Origin: Hypomesus transpacificus
Taxonomy: Eukaryota > Chordata > Actinopteri > Osmeriformes > Osmeridae
Assembly (NCBI RefSeq): GCF_021917145.1
Contig: NW_025813735.1
Coordinates: 124,001 to 188,000 of the forward strand
DNA: 64,000 bases
Reading direction: 5' to 3'
The notes under the pieces are model-generated. The model had not been told where the DNA came from, made no database searches, and saw nothing but the letters and a program-made list of their open reading frames with translations. Within the stretch, counting starts at the first letter, position 1. Each line of letters opens with the position of its first letter. A program made the position numbers and the translations under genes. Shown one piece after another: positions 12,301 through 23,733 of the stretch.

Positions 12301-12762
12301 CACACAGCGTTTGGGATCACCTTTGTCATCTGCATCTCTTGTGTTCTGGGGAAGACTATAGTGGTGCTGATGGCCTTCAGGGCTACACTTCCAGGAAGTG
12401 ATGTCATGAAATGGTTTGGGCCTCCACAGCAGAGACTGAGTGTCCTGGCTTTCACCCTCATACAGGTCCTGATCTGTGTGCTGTGGTTAACAATCTCCCC
12501 TCCTGACTTGAGCAGTAATATAAAGACAAATCTGACTTTAGGAGAGTATGTGTTAGGCCCAGTTGTGTTTGGCTCCATAGCTCTCCTGGCTCTAGTGTGC
12601 TTTCTTATGCTGTTCTGTCTAGTGAACAGACCAGCCTCTTTGCAGGCAAAGTTTGTTTTTCTCAGTGTTCTCGTCCAGATCCATGTGATGGCTTGGCTTC
12701 AAGCTTCCAGAGCACCAACAAAGTGTACTCTTGTCATTGAAATAAATAAACCAGCATTGTAA
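9353..12762 (+). pseudogene. Receptor C: diverged V2R relic with patches copied from neighbours
   Basis: Recognisable parts: a signal-peptide exon (9353 to about 9550, MMRPFTLVLLALLTGAVSQS); a flytrap exon-2 piece (about 10500-10755, [20 protein letters not shown]); a poorly matching region about 10956-11430 that may be decayed exon 3; a possible exon-5 relic (about 11717-11815); and a helix exon ending at 12762. In the helix exon about 12232-12505 is almost identical to receptors A and E, but both flanks are strongly diverged and the end lacks the TM7 and tail motifs. Residues [13 protein letters not shown] are duplicated in frame (39 bp; 12041-12079 and 12080-12118). Exon 4 was not found. 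Most likely an old pseudogene refreshed in patches by gene conversion; a divergent working gene is a weaker alternative. Confidence 0.65.
10384..10426 (-). repeat. SINE/LINE tail fragment in an intron of relic C
   Basis: Matches the reverse complement of the common teleost tail wording (AGTCGCTTTGGA-type, present in fuller form at 43513-43545). Short and diverged. Confidence 0.4.
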
Positions 12763-14445
12763 AAAAAGAGTTTAATCTCAGTGAGCTGTGGTTGAAAACA
12801 GGCGACAAACATACACAAATAAATACATCTCGGCCACAACTGAATGTTACTTCAATTAACAGTTTATTATCAGCAAACCTTTTTTTCTTAATGTAGCAAG
12901 TGTATATTGTACTTCCAGTATGTGTGCAATAATAAAATGTAATTATTGTGTGTTCTAAATTACTTCACATACATTTGTGTTTTATTCATTTAGCAAATGC
13001 TTTCATCCAAAGCGACATGAATATTATACTGTATCACACTGGAGTTTTGCCTAACATGGATGACTGGACAAAACCAGAAAGGCAACATTTAACAATGACA
13101 AAAAAAATCATAAAGTTACCATTTATATAGCCTAAAGAAATCTGATCAATTTGAATAAGTGCACTGGGAATAAATCTATGGATTTCATGAGAGAAATCCT
13201 TATCTGTTTTATTTTATTTTTATTATTTATTATACAGGCCTAGTTAATAGCTTATTAAGCATGGGACCAACACTTTGTATGCTGTGTCTATATATATAAA
13301 TAAATAAGATCTATGCTATGATTATTAGCTTGTTAGCCTTACAAGTCATATGAAATATTATTTACTAAACAGTTTATGAGGTCATGCTAAACACTGTGGC
13401 CAGTATTTCCCATACATTGATGTATTTGTTGAGGGCTGCCACAATATCAGCATTGGCCACCAAATATTGTTTTTCTTTCATTTGTATTTATTTGTTTAAA
13501 ATGGGTTCAATTCATTAATTCGTACGAGGACAATAGAATAACCGGATGTCGTTTGTGAACGAGAATCACTAGTTTTGGTTTTCTCTGGAAAGGGGGCCTC
13601 ATTTATATTCTGTGCCCTGTAGACAGGACATCAGCAAGCACAGAGGCACTAGATTTGATCCAGAGAAATCTGTAATTCCAGAAATCTGTCTCACCGACAT
13701 CTTACTCACTGACGGCATCACAGGCACTGTGCCCTGTCTGTAATTCCAGGCATTTGTGTGTGTGTGTCTCTCACCGACATCTTAAGCATTAACTGCATCA
13801 CAGGCACTGTACACTAGTCCAAACAATTTCATGTGACACTGCACGTCCTCGGGTAGTGAGACATAACCTGTCACATTTCAACTTCAACAGAGCCAGGATC
13901 ATGAGATTATCGAGCCATAGCCACACACAATTAAGGCCAACTTTGCAATATCCCTAAAAACTTTAAGTAAACCTTTACATTTCTGCAGAGGTGTCTTACA
14001 ACATCTAAATGGTAAAAAACAAGTTCAGTTTGTCTACATTTTGGTATTACAGGGATATTAAAAAAATCTGATACGTTTTGTGTTTACCAATCATGAGTAA
14101 ACAGGGAATGAACAATCCTTTTCATGGTTCGGTCTGATCTTGTGACCAAATACTGTGCTGAGCATCTTGCCCCTAAGCACACTAATCTTGATATGGTGCT
14201 AATGTCTACAGACGCTTTTACTAATAATTGTCTAAGTGTGTGTTAATGTTGGAAAAATTATTAGTCAATTTTGAATGAATTATTTGTAGTTATTTAAGAA
14301 AAGGCTTGAGAAGGTTATAGTGCGAGTTGCAATAAAAATGGTTATGTTAGTAAACAGTTTCCATGTCATAAAAGATACATTTGAGGAAGCTTGACACGTG
14401 TCTCATGTCTGTTGACTCTTGACACAACACTGTGTGTTTCCAATC
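12763..14445. other. Spacer between relic C and receptor D
   Basis: AT-rich. It holds an imperfect direct duplication around 13690-13810, two copies of TCACCGACATCTTA about 80 bases apart, each followed by GCATCACAGGCACTGT, with a short GT run between them. No gene or complete transposon seen. Confidence 0.45.
12979..13020 (-). repeat. SINE/LINE tail fragment
   Basis: TTAGCAAATGCTTTCATCCA followed by AAGCGACA is the reverse of the widespread teleost SINE tail. Fragment only. Confidence 0.45.
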
Positions 14446-14451
14446 TATAAA
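14446..14451 (+). promoter_or_regulatory. TATA box of receptor D at the edge of the inverted duplication
   Basis: TATAAA 57 bases before the ATG of D. From here to the ATG the sequence equals the mirrored region of receptor E (TATA at 27104-27109). Just upstream the two copies are unrelated, so the duplication breakpoint sits at the TATA box. Confidence 0.7.
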
Positions 14452-17277
14452 GGGTGTGTCCTCTGACAGAGACTGCAGTTTGAGGAGGAGAGAGACTCTG
14501 AGATGAGACTGTTGGGACTCATCATTCTTGGTCTACTGGCAAAGACTCAGTCAGACAGTTCAGCATGCAGACTGATAGGACAGACAGGTTATGTAGAGCT
14601 AGCTAAAGATGGAGACCTTCTAGTTGGAGGAATATTCACATTTGAGACAAGACGGAAAAAAGTTGACTATGGCTACAAGAAGCCACCAATTGAGTACTGC
14701 AAAGAGTATGTTTTTGTCTTTTACCTATGTGTCAATGGATAGTGATCTATGAATGTATCTGCATGTAATTAATGATGCTCGATCACTAGGAGGGGAGTTA
14801 TTTTTCAGTTTATTTGATTGTTCATATTAAATTATGAAATTGCTCTGACTTCCATCTCCAGGAGGAATAACAGGGAGCTGAAGTTTGCCCGAACGTTGAT
14901 ATTCACCGTGGAGCAGATCAACAGCAGCCCCCAGCTTCTTCCAGGAGTGACTCTGGGCTACAGGATCTACAAGGCCTGTGCATGTTTAATATGTTTATTT
15001 TCCCTGTTAACAGATCAGTCACCTTGCCACTTGCGCTTGTCTAAGTGACAAGAAACAATATCCTTCTTTCTTCAGAACAGTGCCCAGTGATCAGTTCCAA
15101 GTCATAGCCCTTGTGCAACTCATGAAGCATTTTGGCTGGAGCTGGGTGGGAATTGTTTATTCTACTGAGACATACTCTGTTGAAGGAACTGTTGAATTCA
15201 TAAAGGAAGCAAAGAAAGAGGGAATCTGTGTTGAGTACACAGAATTGTTCCAGAAAATAGATACTGTTAATTTCAACAAAATAGTAGAGACAATCACACA
15301 TTCTACCTCCAGGGTGGTGCTGGTGTTTATGTCCCTTTCATACACACAGGATTTTCTAAAGAAGGTAGGAAGGAATGTTACTGGGAAACAGTTGATTGGC
15401 AGTGAATCGTGGATCACAACAGCAAGCTTGGCATTGGAGAGCGGGAGTGTCTTACAAGGGGCGATGGGCTTTGCCATCCCTGAGTCTGACATCCCTGGGC
15501 TGAACGAGTTCCTGCTGAGTCTGAAGCCATCAGACGCACCTCAGAGTTCTCACATCAGGGTTTTCTGGGAGGACGTGTTTCACTGCAGCTTCTCCCCCTC
15601 TAACACCTCCAAGCTGTGTACCGGCTCAGAGGACCTGAGGACAGTCGTCAACGATTACACAGACACAACGGAGACCAGGACTGTCAACAATGTTTACATG
15701 GCTGTTTACGCAGTAGCACACGCCCTCCATAACCTACTGCAGTGTGAAAACGGGTTAAATCCCACCACCGGGAGGAGCTGTATCAACAAGACTGAGGTCA
15801 TGCCTCAACAGGTGAAAATATAGAGGAGAAACTAACCCTACTTTTGTTCATTTCCTTTCATATCTTTAGGTGACATTCAGCTCCAATGAATTGTTTGTCT
15901 TCATGCAGGTGCTGGAGCAGCTAAGGTTGGTGAACTTCACAACGCAGAATGGGAATAAGGTGTCCTTTGATGCAAACGGAGACTCGGTGGCCCAGTATGA
16001 CTTGGTTAACTGGCAGATAGGAGAAGATGGCTCTGCTAACATTGTCAACATCGGCAGATACGACGGATCCAAACCAGATGGACAGAAATTTCTTATAAAA
16101 GACAATTTTAAAATAGTGTGGGGTGGAAACCATGCTGAGGTACAACAATGTGATTGTAATGACTGCAAACAACAGTTGTGGCAGTTGTGTACATTGAATA
16201 GGCAACTAAACAGTTCTATTACAGGTAGAAAAACAGCATGGTCACAAGATATAATTTAATGAAAAATAAAAACAATGGAACCATGCTTTTCTATTTTTGC
16301 TGTATACTTAGGATTAGCTGACACTAACCCTTATTGAAATGTTGTGTCTGGAAGGTTCCCAGATCGGTGTGCACAGAGCCTTGTCCTCCTGGGACTCGGA
16401 AGGCCACCAACAAAAGGAAGCCAGTGTGCTGCTTTGACTGCCTTATCTGCCCAGAGGGAGCGATCAGCAACCAGACAGGTACCTGGCTGTTTCTATTGAA
16501 GATGCCGTTCATTTACCGTCACAAATCTCTGGGAATGTTCCTAAACTGATGATGTATTTATACATTTGTTTTACCATTTGTTGAACAGATTCTTCAGACT
16601 GTTTCCTGTGCCCTCCAGAGTCCTGGCCGAATGAAAACCAAGACATGTGCGTTTTAAAACCCATTGAATTCCTCTCCTTTGAAGAAATAATGGGGACTCT
16701 GTTAACATTGTTTTCATGCTTTGGTGTGTTTTTGTCAGTGCTTATGTCAATAATTTTTGTGGTTCACAAACACACCCCAATAGTCAGGGCCAACAACTCA
16801 GAGCTCAGCTTCTTGCTCCTCTTCTCCCTGACTCTGTGTTTCCTGTGTTCTCTCACCTTCATCGGCCGGCCCTCTGAGTGGTCCTGTATGCTGCGCCACA
16901 CGGCGTTTGGGATCACCTTTGTCCTCTGCATCTCGTGTTCTGGGGAAGACTATAGTGGTGCTGATGGCCTTCAGGGCTACACTTCCAGGATGTGATGTCA
17001 TGAAATGGTTTGGGCCTTTACAGTAGAGACTCAGTGTCCTGGCTTTCACTCTCATCCAGGTCCTGATCTGTGTGCTGTGGTTAACACTCTCCCCTCCTTT
17101 CCCCTTTAAGAACATGGAACATTTTAATGACAGGGTCATTCTAGAATGTGCCTTAGGTTCTGCTGTGGGCTTCTGGGCTGTGCTGGGGTATATAGGACTC
17201 CTGGCTCTCTTGTGCTTTGTCCTGGCTTTCCTGGCCCGAAAGCTGCCTGATAACTTCAATGAAGCCAAGTTCATCAC

Positions 17278-18838
17278 TGTCACGACGTGTGGAGGGGTAG
17301 GACCCAAACGCAGGAGAGTCAGCAGGCATGGTCCAAAAACAAAAGGGTTTAATGCTCAAAACGGGAAACAGACAGGGTACACGCAGGGACAAAGGGTAAT
17401 GCTAAGACAAAGACTGGACACAAAGCAGGAACCTAAATACACAGAAACAAACAAGACACAGGTGAACACAATGAAACTAACGACAACTGAACGAGACAGG
17501 TGACGACAATGACAGGGAAACACTAGGGCAGGGCAAAACCAAAAACAATAGGGGGGCACGGCTGTGGCCGTGACAGTACCCCCCTCTCAAGGGACGTCAC
17601 CCGACGACCCACAAGGCAGGGCAGGGGGTCAGGGCAGGTCCGGGGGGCGGCCCGGAGGCAGGGCAGAGGGTAGAGGCAGGTCCGGGGGGCGGCCCGGACG
17701 CCGGAGGAGGCGGCCAGGAGTCCTCGGGCGGAGGAGGCGGACAGGAGTCCTCGGGCGGAGGAGGAGGCGGCCAGGAGTCCTCGGGCGGAGGAGGAGGCGG
17801 CCAGGAGTCCTCGGATGGCCTGGCACTGGGCAGCACAACCTCGGGGCGAGGCAGGGGCTCAGGGCAGGAACGAGGCTGGGGCACAGGGCAGGAACGAGGC
17901 TGGGGCACAGGGCAGGAATGAGGCTGGGGCACAGGGCAGGAACAAGGCTGGGGCACCGGGCAGGAACGAGGCTGGGGCACCGGGTAGGAACGAGGCTGGG
18001 GCACCGGGCAGGAACGAGGCTGGGGTACAGGGCAGGAACGAGGCTGGGGTACTGGGCAGGAACGAGGCTGGGGTACTGGGCAGGAACGAGGCTGGGCTAC
18101 AGGACAGGAACGAGGCTGGGCTACAGGACAGGAACGAGGCTGGGGCACAGGGCAGGAACGAGGCTGGGGCACAGGGAAGGAACGAGGCTGGGGCACAGGG
18201 AAGGAACGGGGCAGGGGTACAGGGCAGGAACGGGGCTGGGTTCTGGCGGCAGGCGGCCGACTCTCCCTGGCAGGAACAGCCTTGGTGGTCTGGGTGCTGG
18301 GCGGCGCAACCTTCTTCGTCCGGGCGCAGGGCGGCACAACCTCAGGATGAGGCAGGGGCACAGGGCAGGATCGAGGCAGGGGCCCAGGGCAGGACCGAGG
18401 CTGGAGTCGGGGTTCCGGCTGGAACCAGGACTTGGGGTGGGCCTTGAGCTGCAGGCTTCGGGGTCCACCAAAGGCCAGGCGGGTCCCTAGGAAAGGGTTG
18501 GGTGAACTCTCTGCTGGGTCCCATCTTGGTCTTAGCATTCTGTCACGACGTGTGGAGGGGTAGGACCCAAACGCAGGAGAGTCAGCAGGCATGGTCCAAA
18601 AACAAAAGGGTTTAATGCTCAAAACGGGAAACAGACAGGGTACACGCAGGGACAAAGGGTAATGCTAAGACAAAGACTGGACACAAAGCAGGAACCTAAA
18701 TACACAGAAACAAACAAGACACAGGTGAACACAAGGAAACTAACGACAACTGAACGAGACAGGTGACGACAATGACAGGGAAACACTAGGGCAGGGCAAA
18801 ACCAAAAACAATAGGGGGGCACGGCTGTGGCCGTGACA
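17278..18838 (-). mobile_element. LTR-retroelement fossil, non-autonomous, probably Gypsy-type
   Basis: Element of 1561 bp flanked by a 5-bp target duplication, ATCAC (17273-17277 and 18839-18843). Two direct terminal repeats of 298 bp (17278-17575 and 18541-18838) begin TG and end CA and are almost identical, so the insertion is young. The polyadenylation-like wording in the repeats places the element antisense to receptor D. The interior has no recognisable reverse transcriptase, integrase or protease. It is mostly a proline-rich 24-bp tandem array with a possible gag-start remnant next to the repeat at 18541. It is broken or inherently non-autonomous; the family call rests on the 5-bp duplication and general layout. 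Confidence 0.8.
17845..18240. repeat. 24-bp minisatellite inside the LTR fossil
   Basis: About 16 copies of a unit reading GGGCAGGAACGAGGCTGGGG plus four variable bases. Because 24 is a multiple of three, several frames stay open across it and mimic long genes. It is part of the interior of the LTR fossil. Confidence 0.85.
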
Positions 18839-19153
18839 ATCACCTTCAGCATGTTGATATTCTGTGCTGTCTGGATCACCTTTATCCCAGCTTATGTCAG
18901 CTCTCCTGGGAAGTTCACGGTAGCTGTGGAGATCTTTGCCATCCTGGCCTCCAGTTTTGCTTTGTTGATATGTATATTTGTGCCTAAATGCTTCATCATA
19001 GTTTTCAAGCCAGAACTAAATTCAAAGAAACATATTATGTTAAAACAATCCAAATGCCTTTAATGTATATATCGTTTTTGTAAATTAAGTGCACAATGCT
19101 TATTATGTTTGTTTTATGACATTGAGTACATGCTGCTTCTTTCAACAATATTG

Positions 19154-19159
19154 AATAAA
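19154..19159 (+). promoter_or_regulatory. Polyadenylation signal after receptor D
   Basis: AATAAA 91 bases past the stop codon of D. The sequence here no longer matches receptor E, so the duplication ended close to the stop codon. Confidence 0.45.
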
Positions 19160-19309
19160 AATGTTGTTGTCTTGTCTTTACCATAACGGTGTGACGGCCA
19201 GTTCCATCTCTGGGTTTATAAGTAGTAGACAACAAAGCTGACAGGAGAAAGACTCAATGTGCACCTCCACAAGTCAAGAATGACTGACGACCATATTCCC
19301 TTTTTACCT

Positions 19310-19452
19310 CAGTTGTCCCAGGAGTTTTTTAATTTGTTTAATTGTTTCTTTGAGGGTTTAGGTTGGTTAAGAGGCAGTTCTAGGGGCGTATGTGAAGCCC
19401 TCTGTGGGATTGCTTGTCCGAAGGGCTATACAAATACAGTTTGATTTGATCT
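19310..19452 (+). repeat. L2-like LINE 3' end
   Basis: Resembles the copy at 36928-37151: shared GTGAAGCCCTCTGTG and GGGCTATACAAATA, ending in TTTGATTTGAT. This is the usual 3' tail layout of teleost L2-type LINEs or their SINE partners. 5'-truncated. Confidence 0.55.
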
Positions 19453-19885
19453 GCCACTCGATAGTCCTGACATAGCCGTTCTCAACCACTGTAGTCCTAA
19501 AATAGCTGTTCTCATCCACTGTAGCCTTGAAGAGCCTTTCATCCACTGTAGTCCTGGACAGCTTTTCTGACAATCAATTTAATCGCTTTTGCGATAGGTC
19601 AATTGTTTCAATACGAACTTAAGGTAACGAAAGGCATTCTATGCTATTGAAGCCTTAGCTAGCATTTAGATGTGAGATTACATTTGCATAACTGGATTTT
19701 AAAATCATGGTTATTATTTACTAGTATGAATAGGCCTACCTCTAATATTATCTTTAAAATAGCAAGCTTATAGAGTTACCATTACCAACAAACTAAACTA
19801 ACTGCTGTAAAGTTGAGCTAGATAGAGCTAGAGGCCAGGTAGAGCTACAGACGCTAAAGTCACGTTGTCAACTGACGCTGTACCT

Positions 19886-20832
19886 TATGGAGGACTAAAT
19901 GTGCCAAAATTAAATACATAAATAAATAAATACTTAAATAAATAAATACTTAAATAAATAAATACTTAAATAAATAGACATCTCTAAAGTGATGATATTG
20001 TTAACATGTGGCCTGTTCACAGTCACGTTTATTGAAGCAAGCGCATGACCAGGTAGAGGGTCAGAGAAGTGTGTGCGTCTTGGTTGTGCCAGGCTGCCAG
20101 CACCGTTCTACAGCTCCACACCAGGCATAAACCATTACAGGTTACGTTTTAGGGCCATTTTAACATGTTCAGGAAAAAACTGTGTTTTATAAAGCCTAAA
20201 ACCCTGCAGTTCCATGAGGACAGTTCTATCAAATGGCTTATGTCCCGCCTCTTTACATTTAAAATGAAATGTGCATTTCATTTTAAATGTAAAGAGGCGG
20301 GACTTTGATCAAACTGCTTATGTCCCGCCTCTTTTCATTTAAAATGAATGCGCATTTCATTTTAAATGAAAAGAGGCGGGACTTTGATAAAACTGCTTAT
20401 GTCCCGCCTCTTTTCAAAGGAAAAGAAATGCACATTTCATTTTAAATGAAGAGGCGGGACATAAGCCATTTGATAGAACTGTCCTCTTGGAACTGCAGTG
20501 TTTTAGGCTTTATAAAACACAGTTTTTTCCTGAACATGTTTAAATGGCCCTAAAACGTAACCTGTAATGGTTTATGCCTGGTGTGGAGCTGTAGAACGGT
20601 GCTGGCAGCCTGGCACAACCAAGACGCACACACTTCTCTGACCCTCTACCTGATCATGCGCTTGCTTCAATAAACGTGACTGTGAACAGGCCACATGTTA
20701 ACAATAACATCACTTAAGAGATGTCTATTTATTTATTTAAGTATTTATTTATTTAAGTATTTATTTATTTAAGTATTTATTTATGTATTTATTTATGTAT
20801 GTATTTAATTTTGGCACATGTAGTCCTCCATA
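19886..20832. mobile_element. Fold-back (long inverted repeat) MITE-like element
   Basis: About 947 bp, nearly all a palindrome: 19886-20350 reappears as its reverse complement in 20370-20832. The ends read TGGAGGACTA and TAGTCCTCCA, both flanked by TA, which would fit a TA target duplication. Each arm holds a block of AAATAAATACTT-like repeats. The centre holds several alternating copies of GTCCCGCCTCTT and its reverse complement. No transposase frame. The superfamily is uncertain; the TA duplication would suit Tc1/mariner-like movement. Confidence 0.75.
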
Positions 20833-21419
20833 GTACCTAGCCACGACTACTAGTATGATAATATTAGCAATAGTTAATCATACTAGTAAGTAAATCATTG
20901 AAAATCCAGTGTTGCGAATATTATCTCACATCTAACATAGCGTAAGCTTTAGCTAGACCATGACAACAGATTACTAATCAGCCACACTCCAACACTACGT
21001 ATGTAGCTCGACTATAGACCAATTATCACCCTACATCACACAACTGTCAAGCAGTCTCAAGTGCGCATGTCGGTTGCAAAAGACGAACATCTCCCTGGTC
21101 TATTACACTTGGAGTGTTGATCAGGTCATCATATATCTCTGGCCACTGGATTGCAGGGCTTGATATTAACTTTTTGAGGCTCTTGGCCTTTGGACAAATA
21201 CATTTACGTTTCACTTGTCTATGCACAAAAGTCACTTGACCCCGAGACCCTTAAAAAATAGCCTGACCAAGTGATCGGACAAAACTAGCCAGGTCGCTTT
21301 CTCAGGCAGATGACAAATTAAACAGGCTCGCTTAAAGAAATCTGAGATGCTGGCTATCTTCATCAGGCTCATATCTACATTAGGCAGTCCTTCTGGTGTA
21401 GAATGGAGTGAAATACAAC

Positions 21420-21790
21420 ATTTTGCACACTGCCAGTGAGCGAGTCTGACTGAAGCTAACGTCAAAACAGTGTAACGGGATGCAGTCTCACTCAGATAGC
21501 CAGTTTAAACAAATCAGAAAAACAATTGGACCAGCTGGCTAAAAGCAGAATTCCCAAATCTCTTGAAAGCTGCCCTGCTCGATTTTTAAATGTAAAATTG
21601 ACTGTAAAACTGTAAAATTACGAACTTTATGACATGACGTGAAGACATGGTTGCCGCTCGACTATGCGGTCTGTACCGGGCGACATTCTCACTCAAATTT
21701 CAAGACCTTCGTGACCCAAATCAAAATTCTGATGCGACAGATTAATGGGTAATCGCTTTCTCTTTTAAAGGCTGTCCTCCTCGACCTTTT
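21420..21790. repeat. Dispersed unknown repeat, copy 1
   Basis: Shares ordered similarity with 48020-48440: GAGCGAGTCTGACTGAAGCT, AACGTCAAAACA, GTCTCACTCA, a TGCCGC-CTATGCGGTCT region, then CAAATCAAAA-TCTGA. No terminal repeats or coding sequence identified. Confidence 0.5.
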
Positions 21791-22045
21791 TGGTTGTTTT
21801 AAATCTAACTATTTGTATTATCCGTGTGGTCCTTTTGCCATAAAAAATGCTATCCTTTCCCGGTTTTCTGCAGCCACATTGCGCGCATCCAGAATGTTTA
21901 CAAACAAATAATTGGTCTATTGACTGGTAGCTGAGGTAGGATTGATCACCGTTACCTTAGTTCTCAAACTCAAAATGTCGGTTTTACAAGTTTGGGTTGT
22001 CTTCCCAAAATGACAATCAACGATGTACATAGGATTCTATGCTAA

Positions 22046-22121
22046 TGATCACATTTGTCCTTTGCATCTCTTGTGTTCTGGGGGAAGACTATACTGGTAC
22101 TGATGGCCTTCAGGGCCCCCG
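22046..22121 (+). pseudogene. Orphan V2R TM3 scrap
   Basis: About 75 bases encoding [12 protein letters not shown], one extra G, then KTI-VLMAFRA, matching the TM3-loop part of receptor helix exons. Sequence on both sides is unrelated. It lies in the spacer of the D/E inverted duplication. Confidence 0.75.
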
Positions 22122-22679
22122 CTGCCCCGATTCTCCGTCCAACCTCTCACTCCATTCTCCCCTCACTTGCGAACAAGACCCTGAGGTACTTGACCTCCTT
22201 CATTTGGGGTAAGAAGAACTCATTCTCTGATGACAAATAAATACATGTCAACATATTTATATATAGGCCTACTGTTGGTAAATTATTATTACAATTCTTA
22301 CTCATTTTAAAATGGCATTTTGCCTTTAATTCATCATGACCAAAACGCCAATAGATACGCTTGGCACGTTGAGGAAAGACCAACTGACATTTACACCTTA
22401 ACTTGCCTGTGTATCTCTGGCAATTTTTATGTTAGTGGTTACTTTTCCTTTCTATTTGTACCACTGAGAAAAGTTGATGTTTCTCATGTTGTTACATTTG
22501 TGATACGTGCATTTGGTATGTTAATAAAAAATAAATAGAAACTTACATACGCCCTTACATTTGTTTATTTTATATGGTAAATTTCACATACATAAATGTA
22601 CATTTAGGAGAGATAACCCCAATTTATTTTATTTATTTAAGGACTATAAAAAGACACTCAAACTTATAGACACACAAAA

Positions 22680-22735
22680 ACACATCTCATCCACATATTG
22701 CATAACCCAAGTCCAGTACTTCCGGTAGCGAGCAG
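22680..22735 (+). repeat. Dispersed repeat block shared with 29065-29125
   Basis: Shares CACATATTGC, AACCCAAGTCCA and TACTTCCGGTAG followed by GAGCAGTTAC with 29065-29125. Probably fragments of one unidentified transposon. Confidence 0.45.
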
Positions 22736-23580
22736 TTACGCTTACTTACTGTCTGTGCTGGAAACATCAAACTGCCTATTTTAATTCTGAATATTAGATT
22801 ATAAACTTGAACATGACGCCATAACAACGAATTACGAATTGATTCGCTTTAATCACTTAAGCAGTTTAACCTTGACCCTCTACTAGTACTACTGTACTGT
22901 AGTGTAGTACAGTATGATTTGCTTTAATTATTGATATGTCTCCTTCCTTGTTGATTTGAATATTCTGAATATATCCACTGCATATTGCAATCAGTTTCTC
23001 CTTGATCTGGTAGTATTACTCCAAAAAGAATCACTTACACTAACCTGGTACAGTATGCTACGTATACAGCAGTTTACAGTAGTAGACCTACCCGTTATAC
23101 AAATCAGATTTTTTTTTTTACACAAATATATTCAGATTTCAATTTTAAAGAGGTGAATTCAAAACCAACAAATTTGGTGGTGTTTAAATTTCAATATTAA
23201 GTAAGTAGCTATTCAATGCCTGTTTAAAATTCAAAACATTATGTCACTGATTTGCTTCCATCCTGTTTCTTTTGGAAATAGGTCAAAATATGGAAGTTTC
23301 TCCCAAAATTTCATCTCGACTTTAATCACCACTTATTATCAGGCATTGAGATCTACGTTAACTAGCATGCTAACATTAACAGAACAAAAATAAGAACTTT
23401 TTTTGAATTATACTACAGTTAAACTGGTTTATAAAAATTAGTATTTTACAAAAAGGAACATACAAAATTCATATTCTATGAGATATTTGTAGTTTTGATT
23501 ACACCACCTCAAAGCCAAGGAGCTAACAATAATAAATACAAGAAATACGAGTCACTGAAACTAACTCCAAACACAAAATG

Positions 23581-23586
23581 TTTATT
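23581..23586 (-). promoter_or_regulatory. Polyadenylation signal of receptor E
   Basis: AATAAA on the minus strand, about 150 bases after the stop codon of E. Confidence 0.5.
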
Positions 23587-23733
23587 AAATATGTAGAATA
23601 TGTTGTAACTTGTGGTTTTTGACAGATGAGGAATTGTGGTTTAGGCCAACTGACATCAGTAAATTCACATTAGTATCAGTTCACTATAACAGTATTGGCT
23701 GGGCACCTTGTCTATAATCCAGCCTTTCATGAT

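Larger units (their letters stand above)
14503..19063 (+). pseudogene. Receptor D: V2R pseudogene, left arm of an inverted duplication
   Basis: Near-identical twin of receptor E in opposite orientation, introns included. Exon 1 14503-14705, exon 2 truncated (from about 14863), exon 3 15014-15811, exon 4 15909-16139, exon 5 16355-16478, exon 6 from 16589 with its end at 18839-19063. Three kinds of damage: about 330 bp, comprising the second half of exon 2 and the start of intron 2, is deleted at AAGGCCTGTG/CATGTTT near 14990; exon 6 has a 2-bp loss in the CISC codons near 16934 and a CAG-to-TAG change near 17025; and an LTR-element fossil sits in exon 6 between the two halves of FITF. The coding sequence resumes after it to KQSKCL and stop. 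The twin E is intact, so the copy at D died after the duplication. Confidence 0.93.
19160..23580. other. Spacer of the D/E inverted duplication
   Basis: The 4.7 kb between the two arms is AT-rich and repeat-filled: a LINE tail, a small repeat of CCACTGTAGTCCT words near 19480-19560, the fold-back element, an unknown dispersed repeat and one receptor scrap. No intact gene was recognised. Confidence 0.55.

Noticed and set aside
12073-12762. The helix frame of C taken as a separate functional short receptor
   Set aside because: It lacks the TM7 and tail motifs and a start; its best part is a tract copied from neighbours.
17597-18655. A 352-codon open frame (minus strand) and a 308-codon frame (plus strand), rich in Pro/Arg/Gly
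   Set aside because: Both lie in the interior and ends of the LTR fossil and are kept open by a 24-bp tandem array. They are not host genes.
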